Assembly: GCF_028769735.1 (NCBI RefSeq)
Contig: NC_088177.1
Span: 27,064,099 to 27,128,098, forward strand
Reading direction: 5' to 3'
Length of the DNA stretch: 64,000 bases
Origin: Zonotrichia leucophrys gambelii
Taxonomy: Eukaryota > Chordata > Aves > Passeriformes > Passerellidae
The translations under genes and the position numbers were made by a program. Under the pieces are notes generated by a model. That model saw nothing but the letters and a program-made list of their open reading frames with translations. It was not told the origin of the DNA and did no database searches. Position 1 is the stretch's first letter; each line of letters starts with the position of its first letter. Of the stretch, positions 15,106 through 28,978 are shown piece after piece.

Positions 15106-18100
15106 TGAGCTCCAAAGAAATTCTGATATGTGTTGTGAGAAAGAGCTCAATCTCCTTCCCAGAGGACTCTTTTAGACCTGGAGCTTTCAGAAGGTTTCAG
15201 CCAGTTGTTCTCTGGTGATAGAATAGAGAGATTTCATTGTTTGATTTCCTCTGCAAGTCCACCTTTGGACACAAGGAGACCAAAATCTGCGTTTTGCAAG
15301 GCAATGATTCAAAGCTGAATTAAATTGAGGTGCTGGTTCTGGGAGGAAGATAGTCTCTGTCAGGACTGTGATAGGCATCCCAATACTGCGTTGTAAGCAA
15401 CTGAAGGAGGGAGAGTAGAAGCTTGTCTTTCTCAAGGTCACATTGCCACAGCTTCCAATAAAATTTTAAAACTGTTAAAGTAAATATGATCAAGGAAAGA
15501 ATTTTCATCATTAAAGTACCTTAAACAACAGAAATTGCTGAATTCAACTGAGATGACCTGTTAAAAATAGGAACAAAAGAGTATTTGCCTTTATTGACTT
15601 CTAAGGACTTAGTGATTTGAGAATATACAGCTGAATTTTGAAGAATTACCAACTGGGAAGATTGAGAAAGGGAGAATTCCTTCAGTAGATTTCTCTCAGA
15701 TATCATTGCTTTACAGTGTGGAATCAATTTGAAATAGATTAGCATAAAGAGCTAATATCATTTGATGATGAGGCATTTTAGGCATTGCTTTTGTCTGTTT
15801 ATGGCTGGTTTTGTTTTTTGTTTGATTTACTCTGCCTGAAATCAAGCCAGAGTGGCTTACAAGGACATTTAGTTTACTTTCTCACATAAGGGAAGGAAAA
15901 AAGAGACAGCTGCATCAAAAAGATGAGCAGGATAAGCAAATATAACAGACTTTCCTGTCACTTTGTCCTGCAAACATCAAAATGCTATTCTTGATTTTGC
16001 AATTATTGTGTTAATTGTTTTTATTTCAGAATTTACTTAAATGAAAAATCAGTGGTAGCCAAAATATTTATTCTGACAGATAAAACAAATGTTTTAAAAC
16101 AAAGCATTTTAGAAGGAACTGAATTTTCTTTAGAGGAGATAATATCCGTATCTTTTTAATGCTTTTGGGCAGCGCTGCTAAGCTCAGCATTAGGCAAAGG
16201 ATCACTTAAGTGTGAAATGTGTATGCAAACCTAAGGTGCTGGAAAGGATGTATCTTCCTTTGTAAATAATAAAACACTGGTTATCAATCAGCAAATGACT
16301 GGAACTTCAGAACCTGGGATTTGCAGATTATCACTGACAGCCCCTGAATTCTCCTGCTCTACATGGGACTACCCTCAACACACAGAGATTTGGGACATCT
16401 GGTGCATTGGACCACTGTGTCATGCAGCACTGAATGAAGGTTGATGTGTTTAGTACAAAGGTATTATCCTAAAAACTTGTCTCCTTTTTACTGAGCTTTA
16501 TCTTTGGGTTGGTGAAGGAGAAATGGAGACAGAAGCACACCCTGACCTAGATGCCTGAGCACCATCTGTATTCACTCTACCTAGTTTGAAGGCTGAACAG
16601 TGTCTTGCCTATGAGATCTTTTAGTGTGAAAGTTCCAAATTTGGATGTGGAATACATAACATGAAGAGCTTTGGTTACTGCTCAGTAAGTCCTCTGTGGA
16701 AAATACCTACAGACACTAGAGACTTGAAAAGTTACCTGAGACACACGCTTCAGATTTACCTAATTGTGAGCTCTTATATTGTAAACTATGTCCTAGTAAC
16801 TGGGAACATCTTGGGAAGAAAAGCAAGAAACCAAAAGGGAATCTTTATTATTTCCTGGAAGCATCCAAATGATGGAAATAAGAGGAACAAGAATATAGGA
16901 GCTGAAACAATTTCTTTGGTGGTAACCGAAGAGATCTGTTGAAAACATTTAACAGCTCACCCACCCTTTTGCTACCCTGCAGTTATTAAGCATATTTCTA
17001 AAATTTATGGTAAAGCAAAATGCAAGAAGTATCACTTTTCTATAAAGAATTATATCTGAATTATTTTTCTTCCCAAAAATACAGACATTTCAAAGACTTG
17101 AAAAGACATTAAAACTTAATGAAAGTAATATAGTTTGTTTGACTGGTCTGGGCCATGTCAATTAAAGAAAGACAGAAATAAGGTACTTGGATCCAGAATG
17201 AAACTGAAGTGATGAATTTATGCCTTTTAGCCAAAAGTGAGTACTGATTGTATCTTCATGTGTTGCTAGAGGGGATAACCAGTCTTGCAAACACGTTCGC
17301 TGTAGTAGGTCCTTCAGGATTTTGTGTTAGCCAGTTCTGCATCTGTGTTAAATCAATATCACAAATGGTGCATGCTGGGGGCTATTTAGGATGGGTTTGG
17401 AAAAAATAAAAAGAAGAAAAAAAAGGCATCTTATTGCTTTTAGTGCTAATGGTACATTTACTATGCTGAACCATAAATCTGTTTTGCCTGATACTGTTCT
17501 TAGGCATCAATAACTCATGGCTTGGAGTTCAAGGTACTACCACTACAATTTCTAGAAATGTTCTGATGAATGACTGACAACTTAACTCCAAAACTAAGTG
17601 TCATTCTTTTTTTTTGCTCTTAGGCTCATAAAACTTAGTTTGGGGAGATGCTAAAAATAATTTAAATGTAAATTCAACATCCTGGAATCAGTGACACAAG
17701 AAAATCCAGCAGAAAAGCCTGCCAGTGCTAATTATTTTCAGTTGATAAAGATCATTCATCTAGTCAAAATAAATAGGCATATTTATTGAATTGTTAATTA
17801 ACTGCTATTTCATTTTTCAACTTTTTTCTTTCCTCTTATTTTTGCCATTCTCTTATAGTATTAATATGCAAAACAGCAGATGGTTTTTTATGAGATAAGT
17901 ACAAAAATAGTCTTTTGGGAAATCAGTTTATAGGCACTCTCAGAGGTATAATAGGCAACCCTATAAATCTCACAAAGAATCTTGAAAAGGAATTTAAAAG
18001 ACTATCATAGCTAGTTTTATTGTAGAGGAAGAGATGTCAAAGAGAAATGAAAGAACAGTCTATGAATATTCAGATTACTGTGACCTTGACCTATTTAATG

Positions 18101-21100
18101 TTCATAGTTTAATTGTAGAAGGTTTTATGCTTAATTGGATTATAATTTTTTAGTAATTTTCTGGGGTAATGTATATTGTTAAATATCAGAAACTGCATGT
18201 GAACACAAAATTGCCAAATTAGTGATACCCATCTGAGGAGTATCCACTGAATTCGAGTGTTCAGTGTTCACCTTTCATGACTGGAATATTTCATCATTTG
18301 GGGGAAAATCAGGGACCTTCTTGTGTATACGTGGGCACTAAATATTGTCAAATGCTAAGGAAAGGAGGCTTGAAAACATTGACACATCTTAACATCTAAA
18401 TTGTACAATTTGTTTGGAAATACGACCGCTTTTTAAAATGCTGTTTCATTCAGCTGCAAGGTTGGTAAGGTATCATTTAAGGACAAAAGGGTACTTAGAG
18501 ATGTTCTTCTGCCTATTTGAATATTGACGTTAGTCAGATAGGTGGAAGTTCAGCCAACTAAAAGAGAAAATCATTCCTCTTTGACTAGTCCTCCCGTGGT
18601 CTTCATTGTGATATGACTAGGTCAATTAATAAAAAAATATATGCAGAGTAAATTGAGGTCTTGAGCTGCTAGATAATATTTGAAGAAAGAAATCAAAAGT
18701 TTTTGCTACCTGTTTCAAAAAGGAGGTATGTGTTATGCATTTATAGGTTTTGCTTACAGAATTAGCACATGCAGAGAAATGGTCAAAGTCTTCAGAGAGA
18801 CTTGGGTAGAGGACTCCTGTAAGGAATCCCCCTCCTCCTCCATTCACAGGACTATGTGTTGTCAGGTCTAAATGCAGGAGTTTATTTTTTGAAGACTTTG
18901 AGCCATTGTTTACACATTTCAGCATGACTCACTTGTGCAGGTTGTTCAGGAACACAAGTGATGAATTATTTTGAGAAAAGAAAGAAAGGTCACAGAGAAG
19001 GACAGAAAAAAACGCCAAAAACCTGCACCACAAGATATTGTAGTTGTCTCTCCAGTCACTGATACCAGAGCATTTTAGTGTTTCAGCAGATCCCAAATGG
19101 AATCTATATTAGTATGAGCAAACCTCAAGTAATGATTTATTTATGTGCAAGGCATCTTAAGAGCAAGGTGTCTAAAAAAACATTGTCCTGTTTACTCAAG
19201 GTTGTTGGCAGGAGTAAGGTCTATGAGATACTGCTTCCTTCATTTCAGCATGGAATAGAAAGGACCTTGTGGAAATAAACTCAGCAAGTAAGGGCAATTT
19301 AGTGACAAGCACTGCAAACCTCCATTGCCATATTTTCCATAAAAGAACCATTCCAGAATTTGTTTCATAGGCTTACACTCTTCTGTAATAATGACTAGCA
19401 TTGTCTTCCTAATGTGTGTAGCAAGTTTATGTAGTTTTTAACTCCTCACATTAAGCCCCCAAACATTCATATTTTCATCTCCATCCTCATGAGGGGTTGT
19501 CTAGTCCATTCTTCTTTTCCAATCAGCAGATTTTTCTGCAGTAGTTTTTCAAAAGACTACAGTTTTTAAAAGGGTTTTTTTTTCAAACTGAATTTACTTT
19601 ATTTACTTTGACCATCTATCTGCTGAGGCATCAGAATAATTAATATGCTAGTTGAGTATTATGTAAACTTGACTTATTTTCTTACCACTGTCAAGCATTA
19701 GCCCTTAATACTCACATTAATACAGTGCAGCTGGCTCAGAAAGAGTCTTTTGCTGAAAGTTCTACATGTCAGCAATTTCTGTATCAATTTGTTTAGATAG
19801 TCTTGACTTGCCAGCAGATTTGACCCAAGGAAAAATGCTTATAGGAGTTACTGTAAACTGAAAAGTACTGTGGCTCAATGGAGGAGCAATTTGGCTACTA
19901 CCTGAGAGAAGTAAACAGTATTTATACTCCAGACAAAAGCTATGGCTTTCAGGTGTATGTTGAATGACAAAACTTAATGTTTGCAAACCATTACACTGGA
20001 TTTACTTATCCAGACTGTGATGAGGCTGTTCTCTGGTTGGATACACAGTTGTAGGAAATATCATGGAAAATAAGACTGGAAAACTTTGCAGGAATATCTG
20101 ATTCATGATTTAGCCCAAAGATGGAATCAGCTGTATCAAACTTAGACAAGTTTGCCTGAACTGCAACATCAAGCAAACTGTATATTGCCTTTGCAATGCT
20201 GCCAGCCAAATTTGCATTCTGTTCATTTAGGTAGCTTTTTCTACCCAGTTTCTGTGGGTTGGGTTGTGTAACCTATATTTTACCAACGAACTTTCTTTAT
20301 TTTCCTACCTGATGCAGTCAACATTTGGTTATCTCTAGTTGGACTGTCCTGTCCAGTGCCATGGCTGTGGAGGCACCTGAGCTCCCTTTAGGTGAGTACT
20401 TTGTCTGCTTTGCTGTTTGGAGTGACCAACAGAATCACTGGTTTTGCAACTTAATCAAACTGTTTGTGTATTTTTCCAAAGCCTAATACAGGTCATGATA
20501 TTTTCAACTCTTGATTAACCCAGGCCAAGTATGTAAGCAGATTTTTTCTAAAGCAAGAACTCTTACTTAACACTTGAAACACACCAAAAGTCGAGGTTGG
20601 TGCACACAAATTATGTAAAGTTTTAATAGATACTCCTCATTAGCAGTCTAAACCAATATGTAAAAAACTGCTCCAAGGTATTTTTAATGCTATTTTCTGA
20701 AGATTGGAAAAACAGTTACTGTTTTCAAATACAGAAATAATTGGTTTTTAAAAATAATTCTCAAAATATGATTTTCTTGCTTTTTTATTTCTTCCACATT
20801 CTACTTAACTCAGGGCATGCTAGCTGTAGGTCTTATTAGGAATCTGCCTTTTATATTAAATGCTTCTGACTTTTTTCTTTTTTCCTTTTTGTCTTTTTGA
20901 TTCTCAAGAAAGGAAAAAAGGAAAGCATTCAACAAGAGACAATGAAAATATATATTTGAAAACCAGTGAAAACCGAGCATTTTTTTACCTGATGAAATTC
21001 GATAGAAAAGTCATCGTAAGTTTATCTCAAAAGAAGAAATATAAATTAGATAGATTTGGAAAACAAAAATTTGTATTGTTTTTATCTCTTTCACCTTGAT

Positions 21101-21900
21101 TTTCCCTTTTGAGATCAGACCTTAAGTCATGTTTAGTCTAGGAGGACATAACTAATAATAATAGAATCTGCACCTAACCTGAGTTCTGTAAACCCCAGTC
21201 AATGTTCCATATTGAGACTTAAAACTTTTCTTGACCTGCCTTTATGTTGCCATGGGATTTTGTGTCCAGTTGCCTTTACTCTTATGTCTAATCAAGCAGT
21301 CTCAAGTATAACCACAAAACATCTTAGTGAAACCTTTACCTTCTTTTGTAAAGAGAAACTTTATCAAAATATTAGTTCAAGAATAATTTGTATATGCATT
21401 GCATGTATTTAAGCTTCTTTAGTTACTATTGAAGGATTGAAATGAAATAAATTATGGAGTACAAGTTATATGTAATAGTTTTAGTTTATATAAAGTAAGC
21501 TTTTCTAAACAAGGTTATGTAGGTTTTAATGGCTGGTTAAGCCTGAATAGTTGTTTCTCCTGTTGTGCCCTGCACTGAAGTGCTGATATGACCCAAACAA
21601 TAATAAACTATGAAATATACAAAGGCTTCTCAAGAAAAAAGAGAAAAAAAGCGGAGAAACATCAGAAATTACTGTAAATGTCTTCACAACAGATAATATA
21701 TCTTACCCATCATTTTCTTGTAAAATCAAACCTCTGTAATAGAAGCAGTTTAACCCCTGTAACACGACGTACAACAGGTAAAAAATGGGTACTTTCCAGA
21801 AACTGACCTGCATGCAGTAAGATTTCTTGGAGGGAATAGCAGTTCCCTTTGGAAATGCATCCCAGAGTTTCTCTTGAAGCGATGCTTCCCCTGTACTCAC
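15106..21900. other. Non-coding DNA, no gene recognised
   Basis: This is AT-rich sequence with no exon-like open frame bounded by splice sites and no recognisable RNA gene. Short open frames on both strands (93 codons at 16661-16942, 99 codons on the minus strand at 18626-18925) have no family resemblance and look like chance. Confidence 0.6.
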
Positions 21901-22002
21901 CGCAGTGAGCCGTGGCCAGGCAGAGGTGTGCGGGAGCAGCGTGTCCCTCGTGTCCCTCGCTGCTCTGCCGCGCTGCTGGGGCTGCAGCTGAGCAGTGCTG
22001 CG
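21901..22002 (-). promoter_or_regulatory. CpG-rich patch ending in a minus-strand splice donor
   Basis: I count nine CpG dinucleotides in about 100 bases, in a window that is otherwise strongly CpG-poor. At its left edge the complement of 21895-21900 reads GTGAGT and is preceded on the minus strand by CTGCG, which gives a strong 5' splice site. A CpG-rich patch followed by a good donor is the usual look of a first exon, here pointing leftward. No coding potential is evident. This could be the start of an antisense non-coding transcript, or a chance match next to a GC-rich minisatellite. Confidence 0.3.
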
Positions 22003-22313
22003 GGCACCCTGTGGCAGGAGCTCTGCTGCTTTGGAGCAGGTACAGCTGCAGCTCCTGCAGGCACCCTGTGACAGGAGCTCTGCTGTTTTGGAGCAGGTAC
22101 AGCTGCAGTTTCAGCTCCTGCAGACACCCTGTGGCAGGAGCTCTGCTGCTTTGGAGCAGGTACAGCTGCAGCTGAGCAGTGCTGCAGGCACCCTGTGGCA
22201 GGAGCTCTGCTGCTTTGGAGCAGGTACAGCTGCAGCTGCAGCTCCTGCAGACACCCTGTGACAGGAGCTCTGCTGCTTTGGAGCAGGTACAGCTGCAGTT
22301 TCAGCTCCTGCTC
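21981..22313. repeat. GC-rich minisatellite, five copies, period 57-64
   Basis: A core starting caccctgtg, then r-caggagctctgctg, then ttggagcaggtacagctgcag, recurs with starts at 22005, 22062, 22125, 22189 and 22252. Spacings are 57, 63, 64 and 63 bases. Length differences lie in the linkers between cores (gctcctgcag, tttcagctcctgcag, gctgagcagtgctgcag). Copies 1 and 4 share the gagcagtgctgc linker and the GTGGC variant. Copies 2 and 5 share GTGAC. The array therefore has a higher-order period of about 184-190 bases. Several frames stay open on both strands because the unit lacks stops. These open frames are not evidence of protein. Confidence 0.95.
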
Positions 22314-25300
22314 CCTGCCTCACACTTGGAACACCCTCGCTCCTTCCGGTCATTCGTTCCAGGGGAAGAATGACAGCAGCATTTCTGAGCTGTTCTTGTG
22401 TTTTCTCCCAGAGCAGTCAGGGAAAGCAGACTTCGTGATCTCCATGCTAACTACCAGCCTGCCTGCTGCCAGTTCTCCCTACTTCTGCCAGTGATGACAT
22501 TCAGCTTGCTCCTCCACACAGGATACAGCACTGCTTCCTCATTATGTAAGGCAGTCTAGGTCAAGTGTAGGAGAGACACTGCTGGCCTGAGCAAGCTGCT
22601 GGATTGCTCCCTCAGCTTCATGGGGTCTGGAAGCTGGATCCTCATCTTTGCTACTTCTTCTTGGGTGAGTGTTTTTTGCATGATTTTAGTGGATACTGTG
22701 CTGCTTTTCCATGCAGATAGCTGTCAGCCATGCTGTGAATTGCAGAGATCATTTCTTAGGTGAAACCAGCTCTGTCAGCATGATTGAATTAACACAGTAG
22801 TTCTTCTAGACATCTCAGCCTTAAGACACTGCAAATAAATAAACCATAAATTGGGTTTGTTAAGAAACATCCTTTCTAGCCATATTAATAATAATTTGAC
22901 TGATTAAGCAGTGAATTAAATCCATTTGCTTGAAGATAGTGTGGGAAAGCATTATTGCAAATTGCTATTAGCTCTTAGAGGTTTACTGCAGTTCTTGGCT
23001 GTTGCATTATTTTAGCCTTGCAAATTACAATTATGCTTCTCCTATTAAACATAACAAAAGAAACAAAAATGGTATTTAATTTTCTTATACTCTAGGTTTA
23101 TTTTTTGAAGCAGCAATTAAACCCAGGATGCTATTTGCTATGTACTGCATGAATGTGTGAATAATTATGCTTCTGAGATATGTAAGGTGAATACTGCAGA
23201 TAAAATTACATTTAGTGATTGCTCTGCAGAATACCAGAACAATACATGGGAGCTGGATTTATATTAGAGGGCAGCTTTTATTCATGCACCATGTAGAATT
23301 CAAAGACTTTGTTTTGTATTTCAGCCCTGCTGAAAATCAGTCTGTAACAAAGACTAGAACAGGCTCGTCCTTAATTATACAGACTGGGTATTGTCAGGTG
23401 CTGGAATGTCTGATCATACTGGAATGCAGTAGAAGAGGCCCTGGAAAGTAACAGCATAACACTGATACTGCAGTATCATGTAAGGAATTTCAGCAGGGAT
23501 AGCTTGCTTTCTAAGGACAGCTAATAAATCTGAAAACATTTTTAACACATTCAAGAGATTAATTGGAACACTTGTCTTTATGTGCAGTACCTTGGACAGC
23601 AACTTTTTTGTTCTGGGGTACTGTGAATCTCCTTCATGGGACTCAGCAATTTGTGAATGTTAATACAAATTTAAGATACATTAATGAATTAAAAAATACT
23701 GGGGAATGTATAGTAAAAAAAAAAACCAAAAACAAAACAAAACCGAGAGGAACTTTGGTCAGCATTGTTATCAATGCACTGTATTTAACAGCTTACTGCC
23801 AAGATTTCTTTTTAATATGAACTTTAAAATAGTGGTGTTTTATTATGTTAATGAATGTCAAAATAGTAAATTAAGAATGCAAAATTGTTGACAGTTTATG
23901 ATATGGCACTGAAAAAAATGTCATGTCTAATAGGTAACTGCTCACTTTAAATGTAAATGCCAAGGTCCCCTAAATCAAAATAAGGTTGGATATTTATATG
24001 AGTTTATGTATTAATATTAGATTAAAACTCATGTTGATGGGAAGAATGGAAGCCTGGAAGCCTTTTAAATGTGTTTTTTCCTCCCCATAAAAAAACTAGT
24101 TGTTCTTCACATTGTTCTAGAAATAACTAGCAGGCTTTAATGTCAGCACTTGTTTCAAAGCGAGGTGGATTGTTTTATCATTTTCTTATTGTCTTTACAA
24201 GCTCTCTTTCTCTGGAAAAGAACTGCCCAGCAGTGAATTGTCTGTTCATCATGGTCTTACCTTACCAGTTACTAATTTTTTCTTTTTAATGGCAGACATA
24301 TAGACTGTGCTGTGATTTTATTAGATACACCTGGCTGCTGCCTTTATGAATTACATTGTGAAAGTTAGGTTCAAGAAAGCGTGGCTCATTTTTGGAATCT
24401 TGATAACACCTCTGTTGCAATGCAGCACATTACATTGTATAATATTTTATAGATACCACTTCAGACTTCAAAGTACCGAAGTATGTCTTCAAACAAACTT
24501 AAAATAATAGCATAGTATAGGAACTTAGAACAAAACTGCCAGGTGCCATGAATTTTTGTAATGATGTACTTCACATTCTTTGTCTCTTGCTGCATGAAGT
24601 GTTCTAAAATAGTTACGCTATTATATATGAGTACACTGTGTTCCATTCCCTTTCAAGTGTGGGTGCTTGAGGTATTTTCTTACAGGCTCAAGGAGTATTA
24701 ATAACATATCTATTCAATTAGAAGAAGAAAAAAGCCTTATTGTCTTTAAATGTATAGTGATCTTCTGGAAGTCTTATTTTTATTTTTTGCATCATGGTTC
24801 ATAGCAGGGCACACAGTACTTCTCAGCATAGCAAGCTGCAGACACTACAGCAGGATACAAAGTGTAAGAATATGGTGTTTCTTATGTGTATTCATATATC
24901 CCATATTCTGGTGTATCACTTTGCGTCTGAGAAATTGAATCTGAGCTGTTAAATATCTTTTGAACCCACTACAATGCTGGATATTGGTTATTAGTGGTCA
25001 GTACCTCCTCCTGGTATTTTTCTGTGGTTTACTGGAATTGTCCAATCCATGACTACATAAGTAGCTTGCTTTCAATATATTTTATATTCCCTCAAATGAG
25101 AGTATGTGCCTGGATTTTCTGACAAATTTATCTCTTCACTTTTTCTCTGAGCACTAGAATATTCTGTACTGCAAAGGAGTTTCTTTGCTGTCTTTATAGT
25201 TATGGAAATTACACTAAAACTGACAAGCATGGACACAATACCAAGGTGTGTCAAATAAGTTATTCAGATCTCAGATCCATTTTACTTGAGTAGTTGAGAT

Positions 25301-28300
25301 ACATATTGTGATGACACACATATGGCTGAATTAGTGCTAAATTGAGAAGGAAAGACTAAAAATATTAGTGTTTTAGTTTATATCATGTAACAACTAAATA
25401 TGACTGTAGTAGTACAGTTTACAAGGTTTCCATGTAAGTTTGGGCTCACAAATGCAGATCTTTCACTGTCTAGAACTGCCAGTTTTTATTTGCATCTAGT
25501 ACACAAAAATATTGCTAATTCCTAGACAAAAATCTATTGCAGTAGAAATGTGCTCTACCTATTCTCAAAATAGCTGTTTAGAAGCTGGGAGATGTGCTTT
25601 GTTCCTTGTGCAAAAAGTTACTCTGCTTTTTATTCAGAGGTTTTCCTTGCTCTTCCTTGAAACTGGTTGGATGCAGTCTTCTGTGTTGCTACAGTTTGTC
25701 TCATTTTTCAGGTCCTGGGTCTCCATTATGATGTTTCCCACCTTTAACTGCTTGGATAGCACTTCTGTGACTGCAGTACAATTGGTACACAAGTTTAGAA
25801 AGAGAAAATGTCCCTTCAATCATGATGTTCACCAGCATATCCACTGAGGATCTTGGCTGGCTAATCCCTTATCTGTTAGATTAATTACTCCATTAGCTGT
25901 TTCCCACACCCACTGTAATTCACAGAATTCATTGCTAGAACACTAGAAAGAGATATTGTAAAGAATCAAGGGAGATTTGCTTTAAATGTTTTAGTAAATA
26001 AAATGTACCTGATAAAGTTTAATTAAGAAGGCACATATATATTTATATATTGCTCTTAACACTTTATTAATTGAACATACCGTTTTGAATTGTTGCTTAT
26101 GTGGTTTACCTGCCATAGTTGAACATCTGAACTTCTAAGGTTAATTTTGAAGGTTTCTCTATATTTTACACAAATATGTTTGCAGCAAAAAAATGCTGAA
26201 ACATAGTTGTTTGTTGCAGCAAAACTGCTGAAGGATAGAGATACATAAACTCACATTCCCTTATTAATTCATTTACAGTTCATTAAAAGGTCTTTTCAGA
26301 AAAGGAACTGTGCTGCAGAGGGGCACAAGAGAAGGACTTCCAGATGAATCTTTTCATGTGCTGAAGAATAACAGACTCTCCTAATGCCTGGTGATTACTA
26401 AGGCTCTTGAGCCAAAATCTTAGTGGACTGTTCTTCACCAGTGCCCTTAAATATTTACACAGTGTTCCTGAGGCAGGACTGGTCAAAATGAATATGAGGA
26501 CGCATGAACCACAGATCCCCATTAAAGCAAAGTGACCAGGTCTGCAGAATGTGAAATCTGCAGGATTGCAAGCTCATGGCTGCATTGGAGGTGTGCCTGG
26601 CAGCTGTGTCCCTGCTCTGCTCTGTGCCTGCCATCCCCTCCAGGGTGGCTGCTCCAGCCCATGCCCATTTCCTCCTTGGGCACTCAGGGAGGGATTTGTC
26701 ACCACACCTGCACAAAGAACTGCTCAGAGATTCCCAAACAAAATGCAATGAGTATCCTGGTCTTGCTTGGTTTCAAAAATGATTTGACTAGCTATTAGCA
26801 GTTTACTATTTGTTTACAGATGGTAAAAAAGGCAAATATTAGATTTTGGGGAGGACAGGAAAGAGAGACCATGTTTTATTTACTAATTTTCCATCTATCT
26901 TAGGATTAGAGCAGCTCTGGCTGAGAAATCTATGCCTTTTTCATTTTTTCAGTTGTGGTGCAATATATAAAACTTTAAAAATACAAGAATTCATGGGGTA
27001 TAGCTCTTTAGCAGTTGGAAAGAAGTTGCTGTTGTGTTGTTCAAATCTCTCTCAAACCCCATAACAGAAGACAGTCTGGTTCAAGAAGCCACAAAGAAGC
27101 TTGTTAAGATAATCAGAAACTCTATAAATTTTCCTGACAATGTAAGCTGCTGGAGCTGAATATGAGCACCTAGTTGTACTATGAGCAGTGAAATTGTAGC
27201 CATGAGAAATCTGCTTGGAAAAAACAGTTTTGAACATTCTGTTCATGATACTTGGAGATTTCTCAAAGTCAGTGGTCATATTAAGCATCCTATGCTGAAC
27301 CTCTCATTATGCTTAAAGAAGGATGTCTTAGTTCATTTTTTCCTAGTTTAGTGTTTAATTTTATGTTTATTTCATTTCAAAGTGCAATATTTGAAAGGAA
27401 CTATGCCTGAAACATGTCATATGTGCCTAGCAAAGACTGGAGGGACTCATACTAAAACTTCAGGCTGAGGAGCAATTATATTACCTTTAACCTTGTCATA
27501 AATCTGTGTTTATAAACACCGGACTATTCATCATTTCCAGAAACATCCTCCATGAACAGAAAGATTTCTGGGAATGATCAATTGGCATCAGCAATTGTAT
27601 CTGTTTAGTATTTAAAAGTTTAAGGCTTCTGAGTCAGGTGGGTTACTAGTGCTACAAAGTCATTTGTCACCTGAAAATGCTCTACATGATCCCAAAGAGC
27701 TTTGCAAATATGAGAAAAACACACAAATCTCCCTTTAGAATTGTACCTCAGAAAGAACCAAAAAATTGAATTGTGTGCTACCAACTGCTAATAGTAAGAT
27801 AATGATTGCTCTTTCTACCTGAAGATCATAGACTCAGCTTTTGGGTAAAGGGAACCTGCCTGAGCCACTGAGCAACCTAGTGCCAGCAGAAAAGCTATAT
27901 TAGAAACTGGTGATCATGATAGCAGTCAAAGATGAAAGCATGTGAGGCCTTTGTAAATCAGAGCTCAGATGTATTCAAAGGAGACAGGTTGAATGGTTGT
28001 GTCCAGTTTGGTCTTGCCATTTCTATGTCACATTTTACTATTAGTATTTCAATCTATTATGGTGGGTTTTAACTAAATATTTAGTGTCACGCACTCGCTT
28101 GATGTGTTCTTTTAATCACCGCAGTATTTGAAGAAAACATATTTAAAAACTGAGCAATTAGACTTCATTATTAGAACACTTGTTCATAGCATTCTGTACT
28201 GATAAATGCTTGAAAATTAGGTATTATACTGAGAGGATTACAAGTGCTTCCTGGGACAAGCACCTCAGGTCACCACTGGGAGGTGGAAAAATTCTGATTC

Positions 28301-28866
28301 ACATAGCTTGAATTCAAACAAAGTTTAAGCAATCAAAACATCATGATGCAAAAATATTAGAAAAAAACCCCATATCAGAATATTGGAATTGACTCTAAGG
28401 CATAAAATTCATTAAAGCTTCTTGGAGTCATTGAATCAGAGGTTAACATCAAGTGTGTGTTATAGATATGCCTCATTGCATACAGGTATTCATTAGATTC
28501 ATATTCTTCTGTCTTTAGATGCAGAAGTGGCATTGAGCAGTGAAAGAAATGCAATGTTATTTTTAGCCCTCCTTCCATGCACCTCTCACCTTGGCAGTCA
28601 CTGCCTCCTCCTTTCCTTTCCTACCAGTCTGTGCCCACCCCTGTCCAGCCTGGCAGGCACTGGGGCTTTCACAAGCGTTAACTCATGGCCATCCCCATTT
28701 TTATTTCATTGCTCAGTACAGCAAAATGAGAAATGCAGAATGCTGTCTGATTCAGCTCCAGCTGAGGCTGGTCCAATGCAGATGGGGTTCATTGTGTTAG
28801 CAGTTACTGTCACTTAGCAGTGTGAATATTAAAAAGGAGCCTTTTTTTGTCTGGGTTCCAGATTTG
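22314..28866. other. Non-coding DNA, no gene recognised
   Basis: Mostly AT-rich sequence with short GC-richer islands (26560-26720 and 28570-28690) that lack domain-like translations. No RNA gene, no dated transposon and no splice-bounded exon can be supported. Overlapping open frames around 26530-26800 exist in three plus frames at once, which is the signature of local base composition rather than coding. Confidence 0.55.
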
Positions 28867-28978
28867 GCTGCGCAGCTGCCATCTGAATCCCGGGGATGTA
28901 TAGAGCTGACGTGGCAGCCGTACCAGCGGCGTGATCAGCAGTGCAGGCTGCAATGGATGGACACGTCACGGGACTCGG
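28867..28978. promoter_or_regulatory. CpG-rich patch with two inverted TGACGTG motifs
   Basis: I count nine CpGs between 28871 and 28977, isolated in CpG-poor DNA. TGACGTG, a CREB/ATF half-site overlapping an E-box-like core, occurs on the plus strand at 28907-28913 and on the minus strand at 28962-28968. The pair is inverted with centres 55 bases apart. SCN1A has distal non-coding first exons in mammals, and this patch lies about 19 kb upstream of the coding start on the same strand, so a distal promoter or enhancer is a reasonable guess. No TATA box or defined transcript start is evident. Confidence 0.3.

Noticed and set aside
21874..22494. Many overlapping open frames on both strands across the minisatellite
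   Set aside because: The repeat unit lacks stop codons in several frames, so all these frames are by-products of the tandem repeat. The translations simply repeat the unit.
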